A stretch of 64,000 nt of DNA from CALESS01 sp041741455 (GTDB lineage Bacteria; Chloroflexota; Anaerolineae; Anaerolineales; Anaerolineaceae). How positions within the stretch are numbered: position 1 is the stretch's first letter; each line of letters begins with the position of its first letter. Location: contig JBGSJZ010000108.1 in the NCBI GenBank assembly GCA_041741455.1, forward strand, positions 62,001 to 126,000, given 5' to 3'. Positions 34,401-42,272 of this stretch are shown piece after piece. The notes beneath the pieces are model-generated. The model saw only the letters and a program-made list of their open reading frames with translations, had not been told where the DNA came from and searched no databases. The position numbers and the translations under genes are program-made.

Positions 34401-34895
34401 TAATTCAACATATTTGGACTGGGCTGGATTCTTGTTGGCAACCCAAAGCATCAGCATTTCTTCGAGTGCATCTAAACGATTTGGCACGCCATTGGTTTCG
34501 CCATCCAGGTATTCAGTAAGGGTTAGTTCATGGCGATAAACAGCAACCGGAGGAAAATCGGAGACAAATTGGAATAAAGCACGATCGATATCCTCCACAT
34601 CCAGTCTTTCTTCCAACCAAGCCATGGCCGCTTCCATCACTTGGGGATTCTTCTGACGACGATATAATTCAATCACCAGGTGCAGGATTTCATCCAGTAA
34701 TCCCATGGCGTTGACTTCTCCGGCCTTGATACCTTGCTCCGGAAAGCGAAGAAGGTCACGTTTTGAATTCATTTGTTGGGCAAACAAACGTGCTGCATGG
34801 AAGTTAGCAAAGATCACATTTCCATTAAAAGAGAAAATGGATTGATCGAACTGAAATCGATCGCGTGACTGGCGGGAAACATGAAATTCTTTCAT
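31425..34895 (-). CDS. Very large GH13 (alpha-amylase superfamily) protein, 1156 aa
   Basis: GH13 domain central at about residues 285-790. Region I is DMVPNHMG (about 400), region II IRFDAAMTL with the nucleophile Asp (about 515), region III LLAEAFW with the acid Glu (about 580). Region IV reads NNPDE, where most members have NHD. No signal peptide, so it is probably intracellular. The N-terminal ~280 residues and C-terminal ~350 residues match nothing I know; both look helical. ATG at 34895 has GGAGAAGG upstream and keeps the gene clear of the AlkZ-type gene; longer starts reach 34979. Predicted alpha-glucan transferase or hydrolase. Confidence 0.85.
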   Translation of the reverse strand: MKEFHVSRQSRDRFQFDQSIFSFNGNVIFANFHAARLFAQQMNSKRDLLRFPEQGIKAGEVNAMGLLDEILHLVIELYRRQKNPQVMEAAMAWLEERLDVEDIDRALFQFVSDFPPVAVYRHELTLTEYLDGETNGVPNRLDALEEMLMLWVANKNPAQSKYVELFDDGNLQTETIYIPILKHLYAFFESQPKFGPDHQNLVDLLRAPAIAHPYSLEDQLEYVRTRWSEQLGRYLYRLLSSLDFIKEENKPIFAGGGPGPVEIPVFGAGTTAGEAEPERFSEDREWMPRLVLMAKNTFVWLDQLSKKYQRKISRLDEIPDEELNQLAHWGFTGLWLIGLWERSKASARIKQLCGNPDAISSAYSLAGYQIAWELGGEDAYRNLRDRAWQRGIRLASDMVPNHMGVDSSWVVDHPDWFLSLDYSPYPAYSFNGPNLSSDDRVGIYLEDHYYTRTDAAVVFKRVDHRSGHTTYIYHGNDGTSMPWNDTAQLNYLNPQVREAIIQTILDVARHFPIIRFDAAMTLAKRHVQRLWFPEPGSGGAIPSRAEHALTKEQFDALMPIEFWREVVDRAAIEAPDTLLLAEAFWMMEGYFVRTLGMHRVYNSAFMNLLRNEDNAQYRFVMKNTLEFDPEILKRYVNFMNNPDERTAVDQFGKGDKYFGICVMMATLPGLPMFGHGQVEGYSEKYGMEFRRALWDEHVDPWLVERHQSEIFPLLHRRALFAGVSNFLLYDFNSQHGDVNEDVFAFSNGLGSERALVVYHNKFGSTEGWIRTSVSFPVKDGDGKKMIQCSLAEGLNLHAAPDQYMIYRDAISHLEYIRPSTELVEKGFFIHLNAYEYHVFMDFRMVTDDQWNSYAHLNQYLNGRGVPSIQEALKELLLQPVVTPFRQIANPGYLNFLMFNRLDQENPVLPEGLLEEAQRKSQNLLEGIAYHTVRIISIPALSASTRAALDGALQLPLLTIQTPLMGGLFQSACEFFLSKLEEHAHRWYALLLFPFLFNLAKSEDETNPSQQALSWMDEWQFFRIIKETLNTLGLDESQKDEMIGALRVMVAEQNWFESVGQKPLSTIVQHWLADIEVQRILKINRYQNTIWFHKEGLDNFLWWMMAVAIIQAASDPKATSVQVVERMIAAYEIAVKLINLAPKSGYQLEKMLELIED

Positions 34896-34914
34896 TGATG
34901 CACCTTCTCCCCAA

Positions 34915-35793
34915 TCAGATATTGAATTCATTATACACCAGCGCCGAAAAGGCGAAATGCTCACCCCGAGTATTCTCAACCTGAACCGGATGAATCGCTA
35001 AGCCTTGACCGGTAAGTTCACCAAGGATTGTTTGGGCGCGCTGCAAGGGCCAACGGAACAAGCGCGCCACCTGGGCTGCAGTAGCGGCGCCAATGGATTC
35101 GAGGTAACGTAACGCCAGTGACTGGCAGGCCTGGAATTCACTGACCATGCCGGCTTCTGCGATCAAGTGCGGAAAATGACGGCTGGTCAGGTCGTAAATA
35201 AAGGCGTATTTCCAGGCGCCTGCCTGACTGATGCCAACTGGTTGAATTTTAAACTCCATTTGTAGAGTGGAAATGGCTTTATTAAAGCGGCCGTCGCTTT
35301 CCAGACTGGTCATATGAGCTGCCCGGCGCAAATCCAGTGTATCCAGCGGGCCTTTCTCCAGCAAGGCTTCATAGACAGATTTGGCTTCGGCAGACAGTTG
35401 GCCGGCAGCATATTGTTCCAAGTAGTCTTCCTCAGGAGAACCATAATTGGGGGAGAGGGCATAAAACCACGGTAAACATTCCAGGGAGATCATCGCATTT
35501 CGATTGGAAATCACCCGGCCGTAATACCACAAGCGTTTACCGAGGGATTTATCCTTCCAATCCCAGGTGATATGTCCAGGATCATCGTGTTCATCGGGAA
35601 CCGGGCGATCCCCGGCAACCGCAGTCCATAAGCTGGGCAAGACAACCCCTTTGTTGGGCCAGAAGAAGACAAAACCACGTTGATTGACAAAGTTGACCGC
35701 CTGGTTTAAGTCCCGTAGTTTGAGAGCAGGCAGAATGTGAAAGGTTTGCGAGCGGTAGATGTTGAGGGTAGAAAGTGAAATTTGGTGAGTCAT
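34915..35793 (-). CDS. AlkZ/YcaQ-related winged-helix protein
   Basis: A 292-residue protein of the winged-helix DNA-glycosylase group (HTH_42), some of which unhook interstrand crosslinks. It opens with ISLSTLNIYRSQTFHI and contains WYYGRVISNRNAMISLE and QACQSLALRYLESIGAATAAQVARLF, the winged-helix part. It is shorter than E. coli YcaQ (about 410), so it may be a related subfamily without the same activity. A TATAAT box (minus strand, 35823-35828) lies 30 bases upstream. It is divergent from mreB and next to the GH13 gene by 19 bases. Confidence 0.75.
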   Translation of the reverse strand: MTHQISLSTLNIYRSQTFHILPALKLRDLNQAVNFVNQRGFVFFWPNKGVVLPSLWTAVAGDRPVPDEHDDPGHITWDWKDKSLGKRLWYYGRVISNRNAMISLECLPWFYALSPNYGSPEEDYLEQYAAGQLSAEAKSVYEALLEKGPLDTLDLRRAAHMTSLESDGRFNKAISTLQMEFKIQPVGISQAGAWKYAFIYDLTSRHFPHLIAEAGMVSEFQACQSLALRYLESIGAATAAQVARLFRWPLQRAQTILGELTGQGLAIHPVQVENTRGEHFAFSALVYNEFNI

Positions 35794-35822
35794 TTTTGCC
35801 AGTCCTAGTGTGACAATGATAA

Positions 35823-35828
35823 ATTATA
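35823..35828 (-). promoter_or_regulatory. -10 box of the AlkZ-related gene
   Basis: TATAAT on the minus strand preceded directly by TG. It lies 32 bases from the plus-strand mreB -10 box, so the two divergent promoters overlap. Confidence 0.5.
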
Positions 35829-35856
35829 CATCTTGCAAAGTGGGAAAAAACAGGTA

Positions 35857-35865
35857 TGGTATAAT
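35857..35865 (+). promoter_or_regulatory. Extended -10 promoter of the mre cluster
   Basis: TGG then TATAAT (35860-35865), 46 bases before the mreB TTG start. A TTGCAA at 35833-35838 is 21 bases away, too far for a normal -35. Confidence 0.6.
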
Positions 35866-35911
35866 TTTTCGTAGTTTTGCACTCTTTGGCGCATTTATTA
35901 AGGAGCACAAT

Positions 35912-36973
35912 TTGGCTTTTAATCCATTTAGCTGGTTCATGGGTCTGTTTTCTCTGGATATTGGTATTGATCTAGGGACTGCAAACACATTGGTCAATGT
36001 GCGTGGTAAGGGGATTGTGTTGAATGAGCCATCATGGGTGACAATCGATAAAAGAACCCGCCGGCCTTTGGCCATTGGTGCTCAAGCCAAGGAAATGGTA
36101 GGAAGGACCCCAGCCAATGTGGTTGCGATCCGACCATTGCGGGATGGCGTAATCTCGGAGTTTGAAATCACCCAGGCGATGCTGGGATATTTTATTTACA
36201 AAGCCCACCAGCAATCCATCGTACCGATGCCCAGACCCCGGGTAGTCATCGGAATCCCCTCTGGTGCCACAGAAGTTGAAAAACGAGCTGTTTATGATGC
36301 TGCCATGGCAGCAGGTGCCCGGGAGACGTACCTGATCGAGGAGCCGAGGGCTGCGGCTTTGGGAGCAGGTTTGCCTGTATCCGAGGTGCGTGGCAGCATG
36401 GTAGTTGATATTGGTGGCGGTACCACCGAGGTGGCCATCATCTCGATGGGCGGTGTGGTTGTCAGCCGGTCGTTGAGAGTCGCTGGTGATGAATTGGACC
36501 AGGATATCATTACCTATATTCGCAATAAATATAACTTGTTCATTGGCGAACGGATGGCTGAGAACGTAAAAATGCAAATTGGCTCAGCCTATCCGCTACC
36601 GACCGAACGCACGATGGCTGTGCGAGGCCGGAATTTGGTGAGTGGTTTACCAGAATCGCTGGAAATTTCCTCGGTGGAAATTCGAGAAGCGATTTCCGGT
36701 TCGATTCAAGTGATTGTTGACACAATTAAAGATTCAATTGATGAAGCCCCGCCGGAGATTGTAGCGGACTTGATTGATTCAGGGGTTTGCCTGGCCGGTG
36801 GTGGTGCTCTATTGCACGGTTTGCCAGAACGATTATCCGACGAATTGCGCTTACGAGTTTGGGTTGCTGAAGACCCGATGACCTGTGTGGCACGCGGAGC
36901 CGGGATTGTGCTAACGGATTTGGATTTGTATGGTCCTTTGCTGGTGGGATTGGAGCGCACCAGCGGGAAGTGA
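35912..36973 (+). CDS. mreB: Rod shape-determining protein MreB
   Basis: Actin-like filament protein directing lateral wall synthesis, 353 residues. Actin-fold marks are LDIGIDLGTANTLV (phosphate 1), GSMVVDIGGGTTEVAII (phosphate 2) and CLAGGGALLHGLPERL (adenosine motif). The short hydrophobic NPFSWFMGLFSLD start is typical of MreB's membrane helix. TTG at 35912 was chosen for its AAGGAG six bases upstream; the frame is open back to 35810 across the promoter. First gene of a nine-gene run. Confidence 0.97.
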   Translation: MAFNPFSWFMGLFSLDIGIDLGTANTLVNVRGKGIVLNEPSWVTIDKRTRRPLAIGAQAKEMVGRTPANVVAIRPLRDGVISEFEITQAMLGYFIYKAHQQSIVPMPRPRVVIGIPSGATEVEKRAVYDAAMAAGARETYLIEEPRAAALGAGLPVSEVRGSMVVDIGGGTTEVAIISMGGVVVSRSLRVAGDELDQDIITYIRNKYNLFIGERMAENVKMQIGSAYPLPTERTMAVRGRNLVSGLPESLEISSVEIREAISGSIQVIVDTIKDSIDEAPPEIVADLIDSGVCLAGGGALLHGLPERLSDELRLRVWVAEDPMTCVARGAGIVLTDLDLYGPLLVGLERTSGK

Positions 36974-37016
36974 CCGAAAATTATGGGGCTGCGTTCCAGG
37001 TTAAACTTGCCAAAAA

Positions 37017-37862
37017 ATGAACAATAAATTACCGCGATATTTTCAAGCTGCGGTTTTTGTGCTGATCGTCAGTGGGATCTTGATCTTGGCGATTAGCGGT
37101 TTTCTTAATCCAGCCATTCAGGCTGCTTCCAACCCTTTGATCACAGTTCAAACCTGGGTATCGACACGGTATCAGGCGATTTATGAGTTTTTTACCGTGC
37201 CGCGTGATGTTGCTTCCTTGCGCGAGCAAGTTTCCTCTTTGGAGCAAGAAAATAACCTGCTAAAAACTGAGAATATTGAATTGGAGCAATCTCTTCAGGA
37301 AGCGCGGGTGGGTTTGGAACTGTTGGGTTTTGCCCGTAATCGACCGGAGAACCAGTACGTGGCGGCGGCCGTCATTGGCCGGGATCCAAGCCCATTTCTG
37401 CATTACGTCATCATCAACCAGGGCTCTGATAATGGCCTGCGCTATGGTATGCCTGTTGTGACTCAGCAAGGTCTGGTTGGCAGAATTGATGCTGTGATTG
37501 GCGGAGCAGCCCGGGTTCAGTTGATCACTGATCCAGGTGCTACAGTAAATGTTAACCTGCAAAATGCCGGCGCAGATGGCGTGATCATTGGTTCTCTGAC
37601 GGGTGACATCAACCTGGAAATGATTACGCAGGATGTAAATCTTCTCCCCGGGGATCTGGTTCTGACATCCGGGTTGGGTGGGACGTACCCGCAAGATATT
37701 GTGGTAGGGCAGGTTGTGACCATCCGAAAGCGTGAGACGGATCTGTTTCAGACTGCTTCCATCCAACCGGTGGTTGATTTTTCCAACTTGCAGGCTGTAT
37801 TGGTCATCTTGAACTTCATCCCGGTGGATATCACACCATTACTTCCGGATACCAATCCGTAA
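37017..37862 (+). CDS. mreC: Rod shape-determining protein MreC
   Basis: A 281-residue protein with one membrane helix (about 10-30), a coiled coil (about 64-105, SLREQVSSLEQENNLLKTENIELE) and the periplasmic-type beta-barrel core with AAVIGRDPSPFLHYVIINQGSDNGL, GLVGRIDAV and LLPGDLVLTSGLGGTYP. Connects the elongasome to the wall synthesis enzymes. Starts 43 bases after mreB. Confidence 0.95.
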   Translation: MNNKLPRYFQAAVFVLIVSGILILAISGFLNPAIQAASNPLITVQTWVSTRYQAIYEFFTVPRDVASLREQVSSLEQENNLLKTENIELEQSLQEARVGLELLGFARNRPENQYVAAAVIGRDPSPFLHYVIINQGSDNGLRYGMPVVTQQGLVGRIDAVIGGAARVQLITDPGATVNVNLQNAGADGVIIGSLTGDINLEMITQDVNLLPGDLVLTSGLGGTYPQDIVVGQVVTIRKRETDLFQTASIQPVVDFSNLQAVLVILNFIPVDITPLLPDTNP

Positions 37863-37864
37863 TT

Positions 37865-38365
37865 GTGGCCACTATTTTGGCAGTTCCTATCTTTTTGTTA
37901 CTGGCGATTCTGCAAAGCTCGATTATCAGCCGGATCACCCTTTTACAGGGGAGTGCAGATCTTGTATTGCTGGTTTTAATTGCCTGGGCTTTGCAGGACC
38001 GGGTGAAGCATGCCTGGTTTTGGGCGGGTTTGGGCGGCGCTTTAATGAATTATCTCAGCGGTTTACCAGTACCAATCCTAGTAATCACCTACATGGTTAT
38101 TATTATCGGGGTTCGCCTCGTCATCCGCAGAATCTGGCAAGTGCCATTATTAATGATGCTGGTTGGGACAACCATTGGTACTATCTTATTGCTGGGTGCC
38201 CAATACCTGACACGAGTGATCACCGGGGTTATGCTGCCCATTGGAGACAGCTTGAGTCTGGTGATCCTGCCCAGTGTTTTCCTTAATCTGTTATTCAGTA
38301 TTCCTGTGTATACTCTCGTTACTGATCTCGCAAATTGGGTGTACCCTACAGAAAAGGAAACATGA
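37865..38365 (+). CDS. mreD: Rod shape-determining protein MreD
   Basis: A 166-residue polytopic membrane protein with about five hydrophobic segments, beginning with ILAVPIFLLLAILQSS, the usual MreD opening, and containing ADLVLLVLIAWALQDRVKHAWFWAGLGG. GTG start at 37865 lies two bases after the mreC stop. The next gene overlaps by four bases. Confidence 0.92.
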   Translation: MATILAVPIFLLLAILQSSIISRITLLQGSADLVLLVLIAWALQDRVKHAWFWAGLGGALMNYLSGLPVPILVITYMVIIIGVRLVIRRIWQVPLLMMLVGTTIGTILLLGAQYLTRVITGVMLPIGDSLSLVILPSVFLNLLFSIPVYTLVTDLANWVYPTEKET

Positions 38366-40440
38366 TGAGAGAAAACGAACCCTATCAGGGTCCTAATTTT
38401 CAAGCATGGCGGATATTAATTGTTGTTGCTGCAGTGCTGATCATTTTTGGATATTATGTATTTAAGCTGTTTGATTACCAAATAGTGCAGGGAGCTGATT
38501 ATCTGGCCAGGGCTAATGACAATCGCACACTGGAAGTGAGCATCCCCACCCAGCGCGGGATTATTTATGACCGAAATGGATTTGTTTTAGCTCGAAATGT
38601 AGCCACCTACAATGTCACAGTGACACCGGCGAATTTACCGGAAGATGAAGGAGCACGCCAGAACATTTATCGTGAATTGGCTGAAGTGATCGGGATTACT
38701 GCCAGCTCTGGAAATACAGACGAAGAAACAGCCACTCTGTTTAAGGAATGCGATACGGATCTGGGAATTCTGCAAATTGTATTTATTGCAGAAACTAACT
38801 GGCCTTACCAGGCAACTGCGATCAAGTGTGGTGTAGACCAGACGACGGCGATGATTATCCGGCAAAGAGTTGAAGACTGGCCAGGGATTGGAGTGGAAAT
38901 CGAAACAGTTCGGGATTATCCAACCGGCTCGTTGACAGCAGAAATCATTGGCTTTCTCGGGCCAATCCCGGCCAATCGTGAAGAAGAATTTACGGCCTTA
39001 GGGTTTGTACCTGGTAGAGATAAAGTAGGTTATGCTGGGATCGAGGATTATTTGCAGGATACCCTGGCGGGATCGAATGGCTTGCGCGTTGTAGAAATTG
39101 ATGTTGCAGGTCAGGAAATCCGAGATTTGGAACCACCACAAGAGGTGGTGCCAGGAAATAATGTCACCCTGACGATTGATACCCGGTTGCAACAGGTGGC
39201 GGAAGCTGCTTTGTTGGAGTCAATACAATACTGGAACAACCGAGATCCGGTGTTAGCGCTCTCCAGCGGGGTGGTGATTGCTATGGATCCGAAGACCGGG
39301 GAAATCCTGGCAATGGTATCCTACCCTTCGTATGAGAATAATCGGATGACCCGATTTATTCCAACCTATTACTATCAACAACTTCAAGCCGATCCGCATC
39401 TACCCTTGCTCAACAAGGCTATTTCTGGTGAATATCCGCCTGGATCCGTTTTCAAGATAGCGACGGCTGTAGGAATTCTAAATGAAGATGTTGTCACTCC
39501 AGAGTATCAAATTAAAGATCCCGGAGAAATTCAAATCCTGGAAAAATATTCTCAAAATGACCCCGGAAAAGTCCGCCGCTATGTTTGTTACGATGAAAAT
39601 GGCCATGGCATGGTGGATTTTCTTAAGGGAGTGATGCTATCCTGCGACGTTTATTTTTATAAAGTTGGCGGCGGTTACGAAGACGAAGTTAAGAAAGGCC
39701 TGGGAATTTGGAGAATTGGAGAATACGCGCGAGCGTTGGGATATGGAACGGCTACCGGAGTGGAGCTCAACGGGGAGGCAAATGGTCTCATTCCGGATCC
39801 GACATACAAACGGCGAATCATTGGTGAGAGCTGGTCAACGGGTGATACATACATTGCCACCATTGGCCAGGGTTTGGTTGTTTCAACACCAATCCAAGTG
39901 CTGATGTCTTTTGTTACACTGGCAAACGACGGAAAGCTGTTAGTACCTCACTTGGTCAAACAAATACGCGATCCAGATGGAAATATTATTTATAATGCCG
40001 AGCCAGATGTACGTTGGGATATTACGGTTGATCCGGTAATCACGCTTTATGATGAGAACAGTTTTGCAACCGAAGAAAAGATCACGGTTGAACCATGGGT
40101 CGTCCAAAAAGTTAAGGAAGGCTTGCGTCTTGTGGTTACTGAAGGCACGTCCTCGGACTACTTTGAAGGGTTTGCCATTCCATCGGCAGGCAAGACGGGG
40201 ACGGCTGAGTATTGTGATAATATTGCCCGCGAAAAGAATCGGTGCGAATTTGGCGCATGGCCAGCCCATGCCTGGTATGTAGGTTATGCTCCTTATGACA
40301 ACCCGGAAATTGTGGTTGTGGCATTTGTCTACAACGGTAATGAAGGTTCCTCAGTGGCGGCCCCGATTGTCCGCAACGTTTTGGATGCTTATTTCCAATT
40401 CAAAGCCATGGATACAACTTCCGGAACAAGTGGCCAATAA
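38362..40440 (+). CDS. mrdA: Penicillin-binding protein 2 (transpeptidase, MrdA)
   Basis: Cross-links peptidoglycan during elongation; partner of RodA. 692 residues: one membrane helix (about 15-35), a dimerisation domain with PTQRGIIYDRNGFVLA, and the transpeptidase domain. Its motifs are SGEYPPGSVFKIATAV (SxxK), SCDVYFYKVG (SxD/SxN) and SAGKTGTAEYC (KTG). Two ATGs (38362 and 38365) are possible; the first gives an ATGA overlap with mreD and has AAGGA upstream. The sequence is followed directly by the minC promoter. Confidence 0.95.
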   Translation: MMRENEPYQGPNFQAWRILIVVAAVLIIFGYYVFKLFDYQIVQGADYLARANDNRTLEVSIPTQRGIIYDRNGFVLARNVATYNVTVTPANLPEDEGARQNIYRELAEVIGITASSGNTDEETATLFKECDTDLGILQIVFIAETNWPYQATAIKCGVDQTTAMIIRQRVEDWPGIGVEIETVRDYPTGSLTAEIIGFLGPIPANREEEFTALGFVPGRDKVGYAGIEDYLQDTLAGSNGLRVVEIDVAGQEIRDLEPPQEVVPGNNVTLTIDTRLQQVAEAALLESIQYWNNRDPVLALSSGVVIAMDPKTGEILAMVSYPSYENNRMTRFIPTYYYQQLQADPHLPLLNKAISGEYPPGSVFKIATAVGILNEDVVTPEYQIKDPGEIQILEKYSQNDPGKVRRYVCYDENGHGMVDFLKGVMLSCDVYFYKVGGGYEDEVKKGLGIWRIGEYARALGYGTATGVELNGEANGLIPDPTYKRRIIGESWSTGDTYIATIGQGLVVSTPIQVLMSFVTLANDGKLLVPHLVKQIRDPDGNIIYNAEPDVRWDITVDPVITLYDENSFATEEKITVEPWVVQKVKEGLRLVVTEGTSSDYFEGFAIPSAGKTGTAEYCDNIAREKNRCEFGAWPAHAWYVGYAPYDNPEIVVVAFVYNGNEGSSVAAPIVRNVLDAYFQFKAMDTTSGTSGQ

Positions 40441-40451
40441 TAGAAAAATTT

Positions 40452-40460
40452 TGCTATAAT
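40452..40460 (+). promoter_or_regulatory. Extended -10 promoter of minCDE-rodA
   Basis: TGC then TATAAT (40455-40460), in the 49-base gap after the PBP2 gene. Gives the min genes a promoter independent of mreB. Confidence 0.65.
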
Positions 40461-40489
40461 AGCAAGATATTTGGCGACGAAGGATGAGC

Positions 40490-41185
40490 ATGGAATTCGA
40501 TCGGACATTATCCGTTCAAATCAAGGGCATCCGCGATGGTTTATTGGTAACCGTTGGCGATGGTGAATGGCCGGCTCTGCAAGAGATCCTACTCACCCAG
40601 ATCGATGAAAAAGGTGCTTTTTTCCGAGGTGCCCGTTTAGCTTTGGATGTAGGAAATCACATTCTAAAAGCGGTCGAGATGGGTAATTTGCGGGACCAGC
40701 TATCGGAACGGGGCGTCATCTTATGGGCTGTGATCAGCAATTCACCCACCACTGAACAAACTGCCCAGGTCATGGGGTTGGCGACGCGGATTTTTACCCC
40801 AAAGCAGGAGCGGGTAACGCGCAACCAACAAGCGTTGAGTGACGGTGAGCAAGCGATGTTGGTTCACCGGACTTTAAGGTCTGGCAATAAAGTATCTTTC
40901 CAGGGTCATGTGGTTGTGTTGGGAGATGTGAACCCTGGGGCTGAGGTGGTGGCCTCTGGAAGTATCATCATCTGGGGCAAATTACGCGGCACAATCCATG
41001 CCGGTGCGGAAGGAGACGAGGCCGCCATGGTCTGTGCTTTGGATATGATGCCAATGCAATTGCGCATAGCTGATTTAATTTCCATTTCCCCTGTAAAAAA
41101 AGGTAAATCAAGTCCTGAAGTTGTTCGTATTATCAAAGGACAATTAATCGCAGAACCCTGGGATACAAGAGAGGGAGGCAAATGA
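40490..41185 (+). CDS. minC: Septum site-determining protein MinC
   Basis: Inhibitor of FtsZ ring formation, 231 residues from this start. The N-terminal FtsZ-inhibiting domain (1-105) is linked to the beta-helical C-terminal domain (about 125-225). That domain has TLRSGNKVSFQGHVVVLGDVNPGAEVVASGSIIIWGKLRGTIHAGAEGDE, listed here only as the family's GxV repeats around residues 128-175. ATG at 40490 has GAAGG with a six-base spacing; ATG at 40484 would sit on the Shine-Dalgarno sequence. Overlaps minD by four bases. Confidence 0.93.
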   Translation: MEFDRTLSVQIKGIRDGLLVTVGDGEWPALQEILLTQIDEKGAFFRGARLALDVGNHILKAVEMGNLRDQLSERGVILWAVISNSPTTEQTAQVMGLATRIFTPKQERVTRNQQALSDGEQAMLVHRTLRSGNKVSFQGHVVVLGDVNPGAEVVASGSIIIWGKLRGTIHAGAEGDEAAMVCALDMMPMQLRIADLISISPVKKGKSSPEVVRIIKGQLIAEPWDTREGGK

Positions 41186-41988
41186 GTGCTACGGTATTAA
41201 CGATTTGCTCCGGGAAAGGTGGAGTCGGGAAAACGACAACCACTGCCAATGTGGCTGTGGCCCTGGCTTCCATGGGTAAAAAAGTAGTTTGTATTGATGG
41301 TGATATCGGTTTGAGGAACCTGGATGTGGTGCTTGGTTTGGAAAATCGAATTGTTTATGACCTGGTGGATGTAATTGAAGGGCGTTGCCGTTTACGGCAG
41401 GCGATGATCCGGGATAAACGCTTACCCGAGCTGTACTTAATTCCAGCTGCACAGACCCGAGATAAATCAGCGGTTTCTCCCAGCGACATGGTGCGATTGT
41501 GCGATGATCTGCGGCAGGATTGTGATTGGATCATCATAGATTCACCGGCAGGCATCGAACGTGGTTTTCGTAATGCGATAGCCCCGGCGGACAGTGTGCT
41601 CGTGGTCACTAATCCAGAGGTTTCTGCTGTTCGTGATGCCGACCGAATCATCGGCATCGTAGAAGCAGAGGAAAAAGGACCGGCGCGCCTGGTGATCAAC
41701 CGTTTGAACCCCAACATGGTCAAGCGTGGTGACATGCTGAATGCGGAAGATGTCCTGGAATTGTTGGCAATTGAATTAATTGGGATCGTGCCTGAAGACG
41801 AAAATGTGATCATTAGCACCAACCGCGGCCAACCGATCGCCATGGATGGCAAGACCCGGGCAGGAACGGCGTTTCATAATATTGCCCGAAGGTTGCAAGG
41901 TGAGAAAGTTCCGTTTTTGGATTTGGAAGAAAAGGATGGCTTTTTCCATCGGATATCCCGCATCTTTAGACCAGGAGGGGATGCCTAA
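41182..41988 (+). CDS. minD: Septum site-determining ATPase MinD
   Basis: Deviant Walker ATPase that binds the membrane and recruits MinC. 268 residues: CSGKGGVGKTTTTANVAVAL, CIDGDIGLRNLDVVLGLENR, and IIIDSPAGIERGFRNA. The last 20 residues (DGFFHRISRIFRPG) form an amphipathic membrane-targeting helix. Overlap with minC and adjacency to minE indicate one mRNA. Confidence 0.96.
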   Translation: MSATVLTICSGKGGVGKTTTTANVAVALASMGKKVVCIDGDIGLRNLDVVLGLENRIVYDLVDVIEGRCRLRQAMIRDKRLPELYLIPAAQTRDKSAVSPSDMVRLCDDLRQDCDWIIIDSPAGIERGFRNAIAPADSVLVVTNPEVSAVRDADRIIGIVEAEEKGPARLVINRLNPNMVKRGDMLNAEDVLELLAIELIGIVPEDENVIISTNRGQPIAMDGKTRAGTAFHNIARRLQGEKVPFLDLEEKDGFFHRISRIFRPGGDA

Positions 41989-42264
41989 ATGCCAGACTGG
42001 TTAGATCGACTGTTTGGGAAGGAACCCGCAAGCGCCAACCAGGCTAAGGAACGCTTGAAACTCGTTTTAATCAATGACCGAACCGACCTGTCTCCTCAGG
42101 AGTTGGAGATCATGAAAAATGAGTTGATCGAAGTGATTGCGCGTCATGTGGATATTGATCCGAACGCGGTTAACATCACCATGACGCAAGAAGGGCGTGA
42201 ACAGAGGCTGGTTGCAGATATTCCAATCCGTCCCCCTAAACGACGGGGAGGAAGCAAGAAGTAA
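41989..42264 (+). CDS. minE: Cell division topological specificity factor MinE
   Basis: A 91-residue protein that stimulates MinD ATPase and gives pole-to-pole patterning. The N-terminus LDRLFGKE is the membrane-binding part, residues 20-32 (AKERLKLVLINDR) the MinD-contact helix, and 36-85 the dimer domain with ELIEVIARHVDID. Starts right after the minD stop. The presence of all three proteins suggests an oscillating or graded Min system. Confidence 0.93.
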   Translation: MPDWLDRLFGKEPASANQAKERLKLVLINDRTDLSPQELEIMKNELIEVIARHVDIDPNAVNITMTQEGREQRLVADIPIRPPKRRGGSKK

Positions 42265-42272
42265 GGTCAACC

